Assembly (NCBI GenBank): GCA_964586835.1
Contig: CAZPIC010000024.1
Coordinates: 1-34,821 of the forward strand
Source of the DNA: CAZLYF01 sp964586835
GTDB lineage: Bacteria > Bacillota > Clostridia > Christensenellales > Aristaeellaceae
Length of the DNA stretch: 34,821 nucleotides
Direction: 5' to 3'
The position numbers were made by a program, and so were the translations under genes. The notes beneath the pieces are model-generated. The model saw only the letters and a list, made by a program, of their open reading frames with translations. It made no database searches and was not told the origin of the DNA. The number at the start of each line of letters is the position of its first letter. Position 1 is the stretch's first letter. Shown piece by piece: positions 8,636 through 16,683 of this stretch.

Positions 8636-9775
8636 ATGAAAAAGATACTGCTTGTCTTCCTGTCCCTGACGATGGCTGCCAGCCTGGTATTGGGCGCGGT
8701 GGCTGACAGCGATGGCGTCATCAAGGTTGCGGTCGCTGCACCCATGACCGGCGACAACGCCGAATACGGCATCGGCTTTCACAACGCAGCTGTGATGGCG
8801 GCCAAAGAGGTCAATGAAGCCGGTGGCGTGAAGGTTGGTGACAAGACCTACACGGTCGAGGTCCTCAAGTTTGACGACAAGTCCGATTCCGACGAGGCAC
8901 AGATCATCGCCGAGAAGATCGTCTCCGATCCTGAGATCTATGGGGTCATCGGCCACTTTGCCTCGGGAATCTGCATGGTGGCAGCCCCCACCTATGATGA
9001 ATCGCGCTATGTGGACATCAGCCCGACTTCTTCGCATCCTGACTATTCGTCCATTGGAGACTACATCTTCCGCAACAACACCGTCATTACCGTAGAAACA
9101 CGGACAGGGGCGGAGATTGCCGTGAAAGACCTGGGGGCTGACAAGGTTGGCGTGCTCTCCATTGATACCGAGTGGGGTGTCAGCGCGGGTGGCGCGATGG
9201 AAGAGAACATCAAAGCCTTTGGCGCGCAGATGGTGCTCCGCCAGGAGGTCGGCGTCGACCAGGTGGACTTTGCCACCGAGATTGCCAACTTCAAGGCCTC
9301 CGAGGCGCAGGTCATTCTGGTGGCTGGCATGTACGGGACGCTGGCACCCTTTGCGGTGGCTGCCAAGAACAGCGGCCTGGACGTGGGGATTGTCGGCTGC
9401 TCCAACGCTTACACCAACGCCCTCATCGAGATTGCGGGCGAGGCTGCGGAGGGGATCTATGCACCCGTATCCTTCTTCGCAGGAAACACCGACCCGCGCA
9501 TCCAGGACTATGTAAAAAAATACACAGAAGCCTATGGCGCCGCTCCCTCTGCTCTGACCACGCAGGCGTACGATTCGACCCTGATCCTGCTGGATGCCAT
9601 CAGTCGCGCCGGCAGCCTTGACCGTGAAAAGATCAAGGACGCGATGTACGAGACGGATTTCGCCGGCATGTCCGGGCAGACGACCTTCGATGAGATTGGT
9701 GACGCGCAAAAGGTGTTCACCAAGATCGTCGTCAAAGACGGCCAATTCGTTCTGGCTGATTTTGACAGCAAGTAA
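8636..9775 (+). CDS. Branched-chain-type amino acid ABC transporter, substrate-binding protein (LivJ-like)
   Basis: Extracytoplasmic binding protein of the Liv (HAAT) importer encoded downstream. Residues 1-23 form a signal peptide (two Lys, hydrophobic core, AVA just before Asp24) with no lipobox Cys, so signal peptidase I cleavage is predicted. The mature part has the two-lobed type I periplasmic-binding fold: VAVAAPMTGDNAEYG at the N terminus, then repeated beta-alpha units. The true start is uncertain. The ATG at 8636 has AGGA seven bases upstream, but a TTG at 8618 has a stronger AAGGAG and would add six residues. The ligand cannot be read from sequence; a branched-chain amino acid, histidine or another amino acid is possible. 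Confidence 0.9.
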   Translation: MKKILLVFLSLTMAASLVLGAVADSDGVIKVAVAAPMTGDNAEYGIGFHNAAVMAAKEVNEAGGVKVGDKTYTVEVLKFDDKSDSDEAQIIAEKIVSDPEIYGVIGHFASGICMVAAPTYDESRYVDISPTSSHPDYSSIGDYIFRNNTVITVETRTGAEIAVKDLGADKVGVLSIDTEWGVSAGGAMEENIKAFGAQMVLRQEVGVDQVDFATEIANFKASEAQVILVAGMYGTLAPFAVAAKNSGLDVGIVGCSNAYTNALIEIAGEAAEGIYAPVSFFAGNTDPRIQDYVKKYTEAYGAAPSALTTQAYDSTLILLDAISRAGSLDREKIKDAMYETDFAGMSGQTTFDEIGDAQKVFTKIVVKDGQFVLADFDSK

Positions 9776-9788
9776 CCCCGTTTTCGCT

Positions 9789-9815
9789 GGCCTCCGCGGC
9801 TTGGGCCGCGGAGGC
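9789..9815 (+). promoter_or_regulatory. 12-bp perfect hairpin between binding-protein and permease genes
   Basis: The arms 9789-9800 and 9805-9815/16 form a perfect GC-rich stem of 12 pairs around a TTGG loop. It is followed only by CTGTTTG, so termination would be partial. Its place directly after the binding-protein gene suggests an attenuator or 3'-end stabiliser that keeps binding-protein mRNA in excess over the permease mRNA. Confidence 0.65.
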
Positions 9816-9875
9816 CCTGTTTGAAGCGTACCTGACTGGATTGTGGCCGGGGCGTATGGTTGAAAGGACGCGCGC

Positions 9876-10763
9876 ATGATCACCTTTTTGGGGGCTCTGA
9901 TCAACGGCATCGCCCTGGGGATGGCCTACGCGCTCATCGCCGTAGGGTATTCCATGGTCTTTGGCATATTGCGGCTGATCAATTTCTCCCACGCCTCCGT
10001 CTATGCGTTCAGCGCCTATATGGTGTTTCTGTTCACTTCTCTGCATGTGAATCTCTTTGCGTCCATCCTTCTGTCCATCCTGCTGTCGGGTGTGCTCGCT
10101 GTCTTAATTGACAAGACCGCGCTGGAGCCACTCCGGAAGAAGGCCTCTGTCCCCATTGCCTCGCTCATCACCACCATCGGTGTTTCCTTTGTGATACAGA
10201 ACTTCCTGTCCATGGAAATGATCTTTACGAGCGAGAAGAAAGGCTTCCCTTCCCTCAACCTCTTTGGCAATGTCCAGTTTGGCAACATTACGGTTCAGTC
10301 CAGCCAAATCATCATGTTCTTTGTTGCCATCCTTCTGCTGGGTGTACTGACCTGGATCGTCCATAGGACCAGGCTGGGGCTGTCCATGCGTGCCACAGAG
10401 CAGAACCACAAAGCCGCCCAGCTGATGGGGGTCAATGTCAACTTCGTCATCTCGTCCGCGTTCTTCCTGGGTGGCGCATCCGCGGCCATCGCCGGATCCC
10501 TCATTGGGGGCTATTATCAGGTGATCTCCCCGACGATGGGCTCCATCATCGGGCTGAAAGCCTTTTCCGCGGCCGTGGTGGGTGGTATCGGCATCCTGTA
10601 CGGCTCGGTGGTCGGCGGTCTGGTGGTCGGGGTGGCGGAGACCATTGCCGCCCAGTATCTGGGCAGCAATGTCCGGGATCCGATGGCCTTTGTCATCCTG
10701 ATCCTGATCCTGATCGTCAAGCCAAACGGCTTGTTTGGCAAGAAAGGCATCTCAAAGGTATAG
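9876..10763 (+). CDS. livH: Liv-type amino acid ABC permease LivH
   Basis: First membrane subunit of the importer. The 295-residue protein is almost wholly hydrophobic with about eight membrane spans. It shows the family blocks GMAYALIAVGYSMVFGILR and INFSHAS near the N terminus, TIGVSFVIQN in the middle, AVVGGIGILYGSVVGG in the coupling region and PNGLFGKKG at the C terminus. AAAGGA lies upstream of the ATG. The stop abuts the livM start. Confidence 0.94.
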   Translation: MITFLGALINGIALGMAYALIAVGYSMVFGILRLINFSHASVYAFSAYMVFLFTSLHVNLFASILLSILLSGVLAVLIDKTALEPLRKKASVPIASLITTIGVSFVIQNFLSMEMIFTSEKKGFPSLNLFGNVQFGNITVQSSQIIMFFVAILLLGVLTWIVHRTRLGLSMRATEQNHKAAQLMGVNVNFVISSAFFLGGASAAIAGSLIGGYYQVISPTMGSIIGLKAFSAAVVGGIGILYGSVVGGLVVGVAETIAAQYLGSNVRDPMAFVILILILIVKPNGLFGKKGISKV

Positions 10764-10766
10764 GTG

Positions 10767-11831
10767 ATGAAAAACCAAAGAGCCTTCCGGCTGCTGGCTG
10801 CCTTTGAGCGCACCATGAACAGAGGCCGGGTGCCGCTGGGAGCCCTCGTGCTGACGCTGGCGATCCTGGTTCCCTACCTGGGGTTCAGCCGCGTGGATAT
10901 GCGGATCCTGGTCATGATCCTTTTGTACGCCATGCTGGGCATGGGCCTCAATGTGTTGATCGGTTACACGGGACAGGTTTCGCTGGGGCATGCCGGCTTT
11001 TATGCGATTGGCGCGTATGCGAACGCCATCCTGACTACGACCCTGGGCTGGAGCTTCTGGCCTGCAGCGATCGCGGGTGCATGCGTCGCGGCAACGGTGG
11101 GCTTTCTGCTGGGGATCCCCACGTTGCGCCTGTCCGGTACCTACCTGACGATCGTGACGCTGGGTTTTGGCGAAATCGTCGTCATGGTGCTCAAGCAGTG
11201 GGACAGCCTGACCAACGGCAACTACGGTATCCGGGGTATTCCCAAACCCTTGCTCTTTGGCACGCAGCTGTCCCAGGTTAACGGGGGGTTTTACTGGCTG
11301 ATTCTTTTCTTGTCCACCCTCACCGCGGTGGCCTGTTCCCTGATCCGGGCTTCAAAGACCGGGCGCGCCTTCATTGCCATCAAGGAGGATACGATGGCGG
11401 CGACCCTGATGGGCATCAAGACCACCAGGTACAAGATCCTTGCCTTTGTCATCTCTGCGTTCATCACCGGCCTTGCGGGCGCTTTCTACTCGGTGATCAA
11501 CAATGGCTATATAGAGCCCACGAACTTCACCTTTAATATCTCGGTGCAGATCATCTCGGTCGTCATCGTCGGTGGTCTGGGCACGATCCGGGGCATGTAC
11601 TTCGGCTCCGCGCTGCTGATCCTCTTTCCGCAGGTGTTCCGCTTTCTGGACCAGTGGCGTTTTGTGATCTACGGCGTGCTCCTGGTGCTGATGATGCAGT
11701 TTCGGCCCCAGGGCCTGATGGGGTGGCAGTCCACCCTTCCTTACCGGCTGTCCTCGGGTGTCAGGGCTCAGATCTCCCGGGGAGTGTCCCGAAACAGCAA
11801 GGAGGGAGCGCAGGCTGATGCCGATGCTTGA
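10767..11831 (+). CDS. livM: Liv-type amino acid ABC permease LivM
   Basis: Second membrane subunit, 354 residues, pairing with LivH. It has the family block GYTGQVSLGHAGFYAIGAYA after the first spans and VVIVGGLGTIRGMYFGSALL near the coupling helix, ending in RPQGLMGW and a short polar tail. ATG 10767 is preferred over GTG 10764 because AAAGG lies about eight bases upstream of the ATG. Its last 14 bases overlap livG, indicating a tightly coupled operon. Confidence 0.93.
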   Translation: MKNQRAFRLLAAFERTMNRGRVPLGALVLTLAILVPYLGFSRVDMRILVMILLYAMLGMGLNVLIGYTGQVSLGHAGFYAIGAYANAILTTTLGWSFWPAAIAGACVAATVGFLLGIPTLRLSGTYLTIVTLGFGEIVVMVLKQWDSLTNGNYGIRGIPKPLLFGTQLSQVNGGFYWLILFLSTLTAVACSLIRASKTGRAFIAIKEDTMAATLMGIKTTRYKILAFVISAFITGLAGAFYSVINNGYIEPTNFTFNISVQIISVVIVGGLGTIRGMYFGSALLILFPQVFRFLDQWRFVIYGVLLVLMMQFRPQGLMGWQSTLPYRLSSGVRAQISRGVSRNSKEGAQADADA

Positions 11832-12588
11832 TGCGGAAAAAATCACAATGAAGTTCGGCGGGCTGACAGCGGTGTCCGATGTATCCCTTCATGTGCACGA
11901 GCACGAGATTGTCAGCATCATCGGCCCCAACGGCGCGGGGAAGACCACGGTCTTTAACATGATTACCGGTATCTACAGGATCACGGGGGGGTCTATGTCC
12001 TTTCGGGGGGTGACGCTGGAGGATAAGGATCCGCAGCAGATCGTCGGCCTGGGCATCTCCCGGACCTTTCAAAACCTGCGCCTGTTTGAGAAAAGCCGGG
12101 TGATTGAAAACGTGCTAATCGGTACGCACGTGCATACTAGGTATACGTTATTTGACGCGCTGTTCAGGACACGTCGCTTCCGGAGGGAAGAGGACGAAAA
12201 AACGCTGCGTGCGATCCGCATCCTCCAGGACCTGGGCATGGGGGATAGCATCAATGACCTGGCCAACAGCCTGCCTTATGGCGAACAGCGCAAGGTGGAG
12301 ATCGCCCGCGCGATTGCGACGCAGGCCACCCTCCTGCTGCTGGATGAACCAGCGGCCGGTATGAACCCCGCGGAAACCGAGGAGCTGCTTCGCTTCATCC
12401 GGTCGCTGCGTGACAGGGGATTCACCGTTCTCCTCATTGAGCATGACATGAACGTGGTGATGAACATATCCGACCGCATCTATGTCATGGACCACGGAAA
12501 ACTCATCGCTCACGGACTGCCGGAAGAGGTGGGCGCCCATCCCCTGGTGGTGGAGGCCTATCTGGGGGTGAAGCGCGATGATGCTTGA
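11818..12588 (+). CDS. livG: Liv-type amino acid ABC transporter ATPase LivG
   Basis: Cytoplasmic ATPase of 256 residues. Walker A GPNGAGKT is at 36-43, the Q-loop Gln at 85, the LivG-type signature LPYGEQ at 152-157 (in place of LSGGQ), Walker B LLLLDEP at 172-178, and IEHDM with the switch His follows. ATG 11818 is chosen because AAGGAGGG (11799-11806) lies 11 bases upstream; the open frame upstream to 11758 lies inside livM and is not needed. The LPYGxQ variant distinguishes it from LivF. Confidence 0.94.
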   Translation: MPMLDAEKITMKFGGLTAVSDVSLHVHEHEIVSIIGPNGAGKTTVFNMITGIYRITGGSMSFRGVTLEDKDPQQIVGLGISRTFQNLRLFEKSRVIENVLIGTHVHTRYTLFDALFRTRRFRREEDEKTLRAIRILQDLGMGDSINDLANSLPYGEQRKVEIARAIATQATLLLLDEPAAGMNPAETEELLRFIRSLRDRGFTVLLIEHDMNVVMNISDRIYVMDHGKLIAHGLPEEVGAHPLVVEAYLGVKRDDA

Positions 12589-13345
12589 GCTGATGGATGT
12601 CCATGTGCATTATGGTTACATCCATGCCCTTAAGGGGGTCAGCTTGTCCGTGGAGCGCGGGGAGATCATTACCCTGATCGGGTCCAATGGCGCCGGAAAA
12701 TCCACCTTGCTCAACGCCATCAGTGGCTTGGTAAGGGTCAGCTCCGGGAAGATCAGCTTTGAGGGCGGGGACATCACGAACCTTCCCTCCTATCGCATCG
12801 TGCGGCGAAAGATCTCCCTGGCCCCCGAGGGGCGGGAGGTGTTCCCTGCGCTGACCGTTGGTGAAAACCTGCGCATGGGCGCGTTTTCCGTTCATGACGC
12901 GGACAGGATCCAGGAAGGCTACGAGCGTGTGTATAGCCTCTTTCCGCGGTTGAGGGAGCGGGTCAGGCAGACAGCGGGGACACTATCCGGGGGCGAACAG
13001 CAGATGCTGGCGATCGGGAGGGCCCTGATGAGCGGGCCCGACCTGTTGTTGCTGGACGAGCCTTCCATGGGGCTGGCCCCCAACCTTGTGCTGATGATCT
13101 TCGACTTGATCTCCCAGATCAACGAGCAGGGGATCACCGTCCTGCTCATCGAGCAAAATGCCAATCTTGCACTTTCCATCGCGAAAAGGGCGTATGTGCT
13201 GGAGACGGGTAATATCTTCCTGTCCGGCGCCGCAGCGGAGCTGCGCAACAGCCCGGAGGTTCAGCGAGCCTATCTAGGCGGAAAAAAGACCGCAGACAAG
13301 CATGGAGGAAACCTGAATGAAAAAACTGATCAATCACCCCCATGA
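12578..13345 (+). CDS. livF: Liv-type amino acid ABC transporter ATPase LivF
   Basis: Second ATPase of the importer, 255 residues. Walker A GSNGAGKS is at 35-42, followed by the LivF hallmarks LAPEGREVFP, LSGGEQQMLAIGRALM, LLLDEPSMGLAP and IEQN. It overlaps livG by 11 bases and dhaK by 29 bases. The C-terminal tail (GGKKTADKHGG onward) runs about 20 residues past the usual end of the family because the frame continues into dhaK. The overlap argues that dhaK is cotranscribed with the importer. Confidence 0.94.
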   Translation: MMLELMDVHVHYGYIHALKGVSLSVERGEIITLIGSNGAGKSTLLNAISGLVRVSSGKISFEGGDITNLPSYRIVRRKISLAPEGREVFPALTVGENLRMGAFSVHDADRIQEGYERVYSLFPRLRERVRQTAGTLSGGEQQMLAIGRALMSGPDLLLLDEPSMGLAPNLVLMIFDLISQINEQGITVLLIEQNANLALSIAKRAYVLETGNIFLSGAAAELRNSPEVQRAYLGGKKTADKHGGNLNEKTDQSPP

Positions 13346-14306
13346 GGTCGTCACCGACATGCTCTCAGGCCTTGCAGCTGCTCATCCCGAGCTGGTATAC
13401 AGCGGGGCGGGCCTGGAAGTGATCGCGAGAAGAGAGAAAAAGCACAACAAGGTCGGTCTGGTCTCAGGCGGCGGGTCGGGACACGAGCCCTCGCACGCGG
13501 GCTATGTCGGCGTCGGGATGCTGGACGCAGCGGTAGCAGGGAACGTCTTCGCATCGCCGGGTCCGGACCGCATCCTGGAGGGCATCAAAGCTGCCGACAG
13601 CGGCGCCGGGGTGCTGATGATCATCAAAAACTATTCCGGCGATATCATGAACTTTCAGATGGCGGGCGAGCTGGCCGACATGGAAGGCATCAGGACCGAT
13701 TCCATCATTACACGCGACGATGTGGCCGTGCAGGATTCGACCTATACCACCGGGCGCAGGGGCATCGCGGGGACCGTCCTGGTCCACAAGATCGCGGGCG
13801 CTGCCGCGGAGGCTGGTAAAAGCCTGGAAGAAGTCAAGGCTGTGGGACAGAAGACCATTGACAACATGCGCAGCATGGGCATGGCCATGAGCTCCTGCAT
13901 CCTGCCGGGGGTTGGGAAGGCAGGCTTTTCCTTAGGGGAGAACGAGGTGGAGATCGGCATGGGCATTCATGGCGAACCGGGTGTCAGCCGCGAAGCCCTC
14001 TCTTCAGCCGCTGAGACAGCGCGCAAGCTCACGGACAGGATTCTCAGAGACCTGAACTTCGCAGGCAGCGAGGTCGCTGTCATGGTTAACGGCCTGGGCG
14101 GCACCCCTCTGATGGAGCTGTACATCATGTACCATGAGGTCTCGAAGCTTCTGGCTAAACAGGGCATTACTGTATCCCAAAGCTATGTGGGCAACTATAT
14201 GACTTCCCTTGAAATGGCAGGCTGCTCCGTCACGCTGCTCAAACTGGACGACGAGCTTAAGAAATACCTGCTCGCGCCTGCCTGGACGCCCGCGTTTAGG
14301 ACCTAA
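13317..14306 (+). CDS. dhaK: Dihydroxyacetone kinase subunit DhaK
   Basis: Substrate-binding subunit that holds dihydroxyacetone as a hemiaminal on a His for phosphorylation by DhaL. The 329 residues match the family, and key positions coincide with E. coli numbering: His56 in GGGSGHEPSHAG, Asp109 in NYSGD, and His218 in GMGIHGEP, the covalent substrate anchor. GGAGG (13304-13308) lies eight bases before the ATG, inside the end of livF. Association with an amino-acid importer rather than glycerol genes is unusual, so a different small hydroxyketone or aldose is possible. Confidence 0.93.
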   Translation: MKKLINHPHEVVTDMLSGLAAAHPELVYSGAGLEVIARREKKHNKVGLVSGGGSGHEPSHAGYVGVGMLDAAVAGNVFASPGPDRILEGIKAADSGAGVLMIIKNYSGDIMNFQMAGELADMEGIRTDSIITRDDVAVQDSTYTTGRRGIAGTVLVHKIAGAAAEAGKSLEEVKAVGQKTIDNMRSMGMAMSSCILPGVGKAGFSLGENEVEIGMGIHGEPGVSREALSSAAETARKLTDRILRDLNFAGSEVAVMVNGLGGTPLMELYIMYHEVSKLLAKQGITVSQSYVGNYMTSLEMAGCSVTLLKLDDELKKYLLAPAWTPAFRT

Positions 14307-14325
14307 GTCGAAAGGGGAGGCAGAG

Positions 14326-14973
14326 ATGGGCTTTTCACTGAGCGTAGACGACTATGTGGATTATCTGCTGCGCGCAGCCCGCAAAATCGCTGAGGGGCGG
14401 GAATACATCACAGCCCTTGATGCGGCGACTGGGGACGGGGACCACTGGGCCAATATCAATCTGGGTTTTGAGAGCATTGTCGCGGAAGAAGCGCAGCTTC
14501 GCGCGATGAGCTTTGACCAGCTGTTCAAGAGGATCGGACTGCTCATGATGTCAAAGGTCGGGGGCAGTTCCGGTCTTTTGTACGGAAGCGCCTTTATGGC
14601 TGCGGCGAGGGGCGCGGGCTCAACGCATGCGCTGAGCGATGAGGGGCTGTGCCAGGCGCTTGGGGCCATGCTTGAAGAGATCATGAAGCGTGGCCAGTCT
14701 GCGCCGGGGCACAAGACGATGATCGATGCCCTGCATCCAGCCGTCGAAGCCTTAAGACAAGCGATCGCCGGAGGGGCCGACGCTGAAACCACGCTGAACA
14801 GCGTCAGGCAGGCGGCGCTTGATGGGGCGGAGGCCACGCTTCATATGGAGGCCATCAAAGGTCGCGCCACCTATCAGGCCAACAAAGGGGTGGGGCATCT
14901 GGATCCCGGGGCTGTGACCATGGCCTGGCAGATCGAGGCACTCTGCGATACGCTGAGCGCGAAGCTCGGCTGA
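14326..14973 (+). CDS. dhaL: Dihydroxyacetone kinase subunit DhaL
   Basis: Nucleotide-binding phosphoryl-transfer subunit, 215 residues, all-helical barrel. Visible motifs are TGDGDHWANI (Mg/ADP-binding Asp residues), KVGGSSGLLYGSAF, and GRATYQANKGVGHLDPGA near the C terminus. A strong GGGGAGG (14314-14320) lies five bases before ATG 14326, so the open frame extending back to 14209 inside dhaK is not used. No DhaM (PTS phosphodonor) gene is in the window; either it is elsewhere or this pair uses ATP directly. Confidence 0.92.
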   Translation: MGFSLSVDDYVDYLLRAARKIAEGREYITALDAATGDGDHWANINLGFESIVAEEAQLRAMSFDQLFKRIGLLMMSKVGGSSGLLYGSAFMAAARGAGSTHALSDEGLCQALGAMLEEIMKRGQSAPGHKTMIDALHPAVEALRQAIAGGADAETTLNSVRQAALDGAEATLHMEAIKGRATYQANKGVGHLDPGAVTMAWQIEALCDTLSAKLG

Positions 14974-15019
14974 ACGCCTTGTACCAGCTGCACCCGAGCT
15001 CCTGGGTTCCCGGCTGTAA

Positions 15020-15025
15020 TATAAA
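15020..15025 (+). promoter_or_regulatory. Weak candidate -10 box before the PF14196-like gene
   Basis: TATAAA at 15020-15025 (or TAATAT at 15017) stands out as AT-rich in a GC-rich gap 38 bases before the next gene. No -35 match lies at the right distance. It could be an internal promoter. Confidence 0.25.
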
Positions 15026-15063
15026 AGAGATACCGGACGCAAAGTCAGAAAGGAAGACAGACA

Positions 15064-15552
15064 ATGATCAAGAACGACCCTTCCAAGAGTGATCCCCGCA
15101 CAGACTTGCTGCGCAGCGCCATCGAGCACCGCGCCACCTGGTTTGCCCTGATGGTGGAAGAGGCCCGCAAGAGGGGCCTGGACGATGAGTTCGCGTCCGC
15201 CTCGGTCTTCCGCTGCGGACAGTTTCATGGCATGAACAAGTATCCCCGGACGGATGACCTGCCCACGTTTGCCAAGGCCTTTGCCAACGAGGATGTGGTC
15301 AACTGCTTTGAGATGGACGTCTTTGAATCTGATGATGAGAAACTGAGTATTGATTTTCACTATTGCCCCCTGGTCAAAGCCTGGCAGAAACTAGGGGTCC
15401 CGGAGGACCAGATCCCGCGCCTGTGCGACATGGCCATGGATGGCGACCGCGGCATTATCGACACCTATGAAAAGTTTGAGTTTGAGCTGGGAGACACCAT
15501 CGCCAAGGGGGATGATTGCTGCCAGATCCGCATCACCCGGAAGAAAGACTGA
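15064..15552 (+). CDS. L-2-amino-thiazoline-4-carboxylate hydrolase-like protein (PF14196-like)
   Basis: The 162-residue protein resembles the family named after L-2-amino-thiazoline-4-carboxylic acid hydrolase, an enzyme of the thiazoline-to-L-cysteine route. Supporting features are FHYCPLVKAWQKLG with Cys101, PRLCDMAMDGDRG with Cys121, and a C-terminal GDDCC (152-153), the blocks typical of this family. Most members are uncharacterised, so the reaction is not assured. AGGAAG lies about seven bases before ATG 15064. It is the last gene before a strong hairpin terminator and so probably belongs to the operon that begins with the cysteine-desulfidase-like gene, making a link to cysteine or a related heterocycle possible. 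Confidence 0.72.
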   Translation: MIKNDPSKSDPRTDLLRSAIEHRATWFALMVEEARKRGLDDEFASASVFRCGQFHGMNKYPRTDDLPTFAKAFANEDVVNCFEMDVFESDDEKLSIDFHYCPLVKAWQKLGVPEDQIPRLCDMAMDGDRGIIDTYEKFEFELGDTIAKGDDCCQIRITRKKD

Positions 15553-15577
15553 AATCTCGGGGCTGTGACGGACACAA

Positions 15578-15615
15578 GCACAGAGCGGGCAGCCATGAGG
15601 CTGCCCGCTCTGTGC
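15578..15615 (+). terminator. Strong hairpin terminator at the end of the liv-dha operon
   Basis: The arms 15578-15594 and 15599-15615 form a perfect 17-bp, GC-rich stem around an ATGA loop. CACTGTCTTTAA follows, so the T tract is poor. It lies between convergent genes (stops at 15552 and 15652) and could stop transcription from both sides. Confidence 0.75.
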
Positions 15616-15651
15616 GCACTGTCTTTAAGGGAGAACGAAAGATCCGGATCG

Positions 15652-16650
15652 CTACAGGCGAACGGACTCGCCGGTCTCAAGGGATTTCAGGATGCCATTG
15701 AGGATGTCGATGACTTCCACCATTTCTTCAGCCATGCACAGCGTGGTTGGCTCTCCCTTTTCCACACAGTCAGCGAAGTAGCTGATCAGGGAACCAAAGG
15801 CGTCGGGGCCTTCCATCTTCAGGTGCTCCGGAGCTTTCCCCTCCTTGTATAAAATCAGGGTTTCAGTGGCGTTTTCATCCAGGTTGACGCCCCCGATGTA
15901 CTGGTACTCCAGTACCCCTTCCGTCCCGTCGATGCGCATGCGCATGGTGAAAGGATAGCCCGGGGTCATCGCCAGGGAGCCGTCCACGACAGCCATCACG
16001 CCGGACTTGAAGCGAAGCGAGCCCGCCACGTCCTCGTAACCGCCCCGCTCGTTCTTTACGCCGACGCCATAGACGGACTCAACCGGCCCGAACAGGGAGC
16101 GCAGGAAGTCAAAGTCGTGCAGCGTCAGGTTGAAGATGACCCCTCCGCTCTTCTCAGGATCAAGGTACCAGCCGTCTCCCCAGTTAGGCGGTTGTCCGAG
16201 TCTGGCGGCGAAAGCCAGCTTCACTTTCCCGAGCACCCCTGAATTCACTGCTTTGCGGATAGCCACATAGGCGGGCATGAACCGAAGGGACTGGCAGATC
16301 ATGAAAGGCGTACCGTCAGCCCGTGCCTTGCTGACCAGCTCCTGGGCGCTTTCCTTTGTACGGGCGATGGGTTTTTCAAGCAGCAGCGGCTTCTTGGCCT
16401 GCAGCACCTTCATGCCCAGCTCCTCGTGCAGATGTGAAGGCGCGCAGATATCAATGATATCTACTTCAGGATCGCTGATCATCTCGTCGATGCTGTCATA
16501 CACCCTGCCCCCATACTGCTTGACCTTTGCCTCAGCAGAGGCTCTGGTGCGGGAATGGAAGCCCGCGAGGCTCACGTTGTCGCTGCTTAGAATACCTGCT
16601 GCATGGGATCCCGATATGAACCCCGCTCCTACAATGCCAATGCGTTTCAT
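15652..16650 (-). CDS. Gfo/Idh/MocA family NAD(P)-dependent oxidoreductase
   Basis: Sugar or cyclitol dehydrogenase-like protein of 332 residues. The N-terminal Rossmann fold shows GIVGAGFISGSH from residue 5; EKP with the catalytic Lys is at 92-94. The usual GGxxxDxxxHxxD motif reads GGVIFNLTLHDFD, so the expected Asp is Asn174 while His178 is kept. GGAGG lies eight bases before the ATG. It is the last gene of the isomerase-binding protein-ATPase-permease unit, consistent with oxidation of the imported sugar or cyclitol. The substrate is unknown. Confidence 0.9.
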   Translation of the reverse strand: MKRIGIVGAGFISGSHAAGILSSDNVSLAGFHSRTRASAEAKVKQYGGRVYDSIDEMISDPEVDIIDICAPSHLHEELGMKVLQAKKPLLLEKPIARTKESAQELVSKARADGTPFMICQSLRFMPAYVAIRKAVNSGVLGKVKLAFAARLGQPPNWGDGWYLDPEKSGGVIFNLTLHDFDFLRSLFGPVESVYGVGVKNERGGYEDVAGSLRFKSGVMAVVDGSLAMTPGYPFTMRMRIDGTEGVLEYQYIGGVNLDENATETLILYKEGKAPEHLKMEGPDAFGSLISYFADCVEKGEPTTLCMAEEMVEVIDILNGILKSLETGESVRL

Positions 16651-16683
16651 GGATCAAACCTCCTGTGTTTCGTTGAGCAATGC

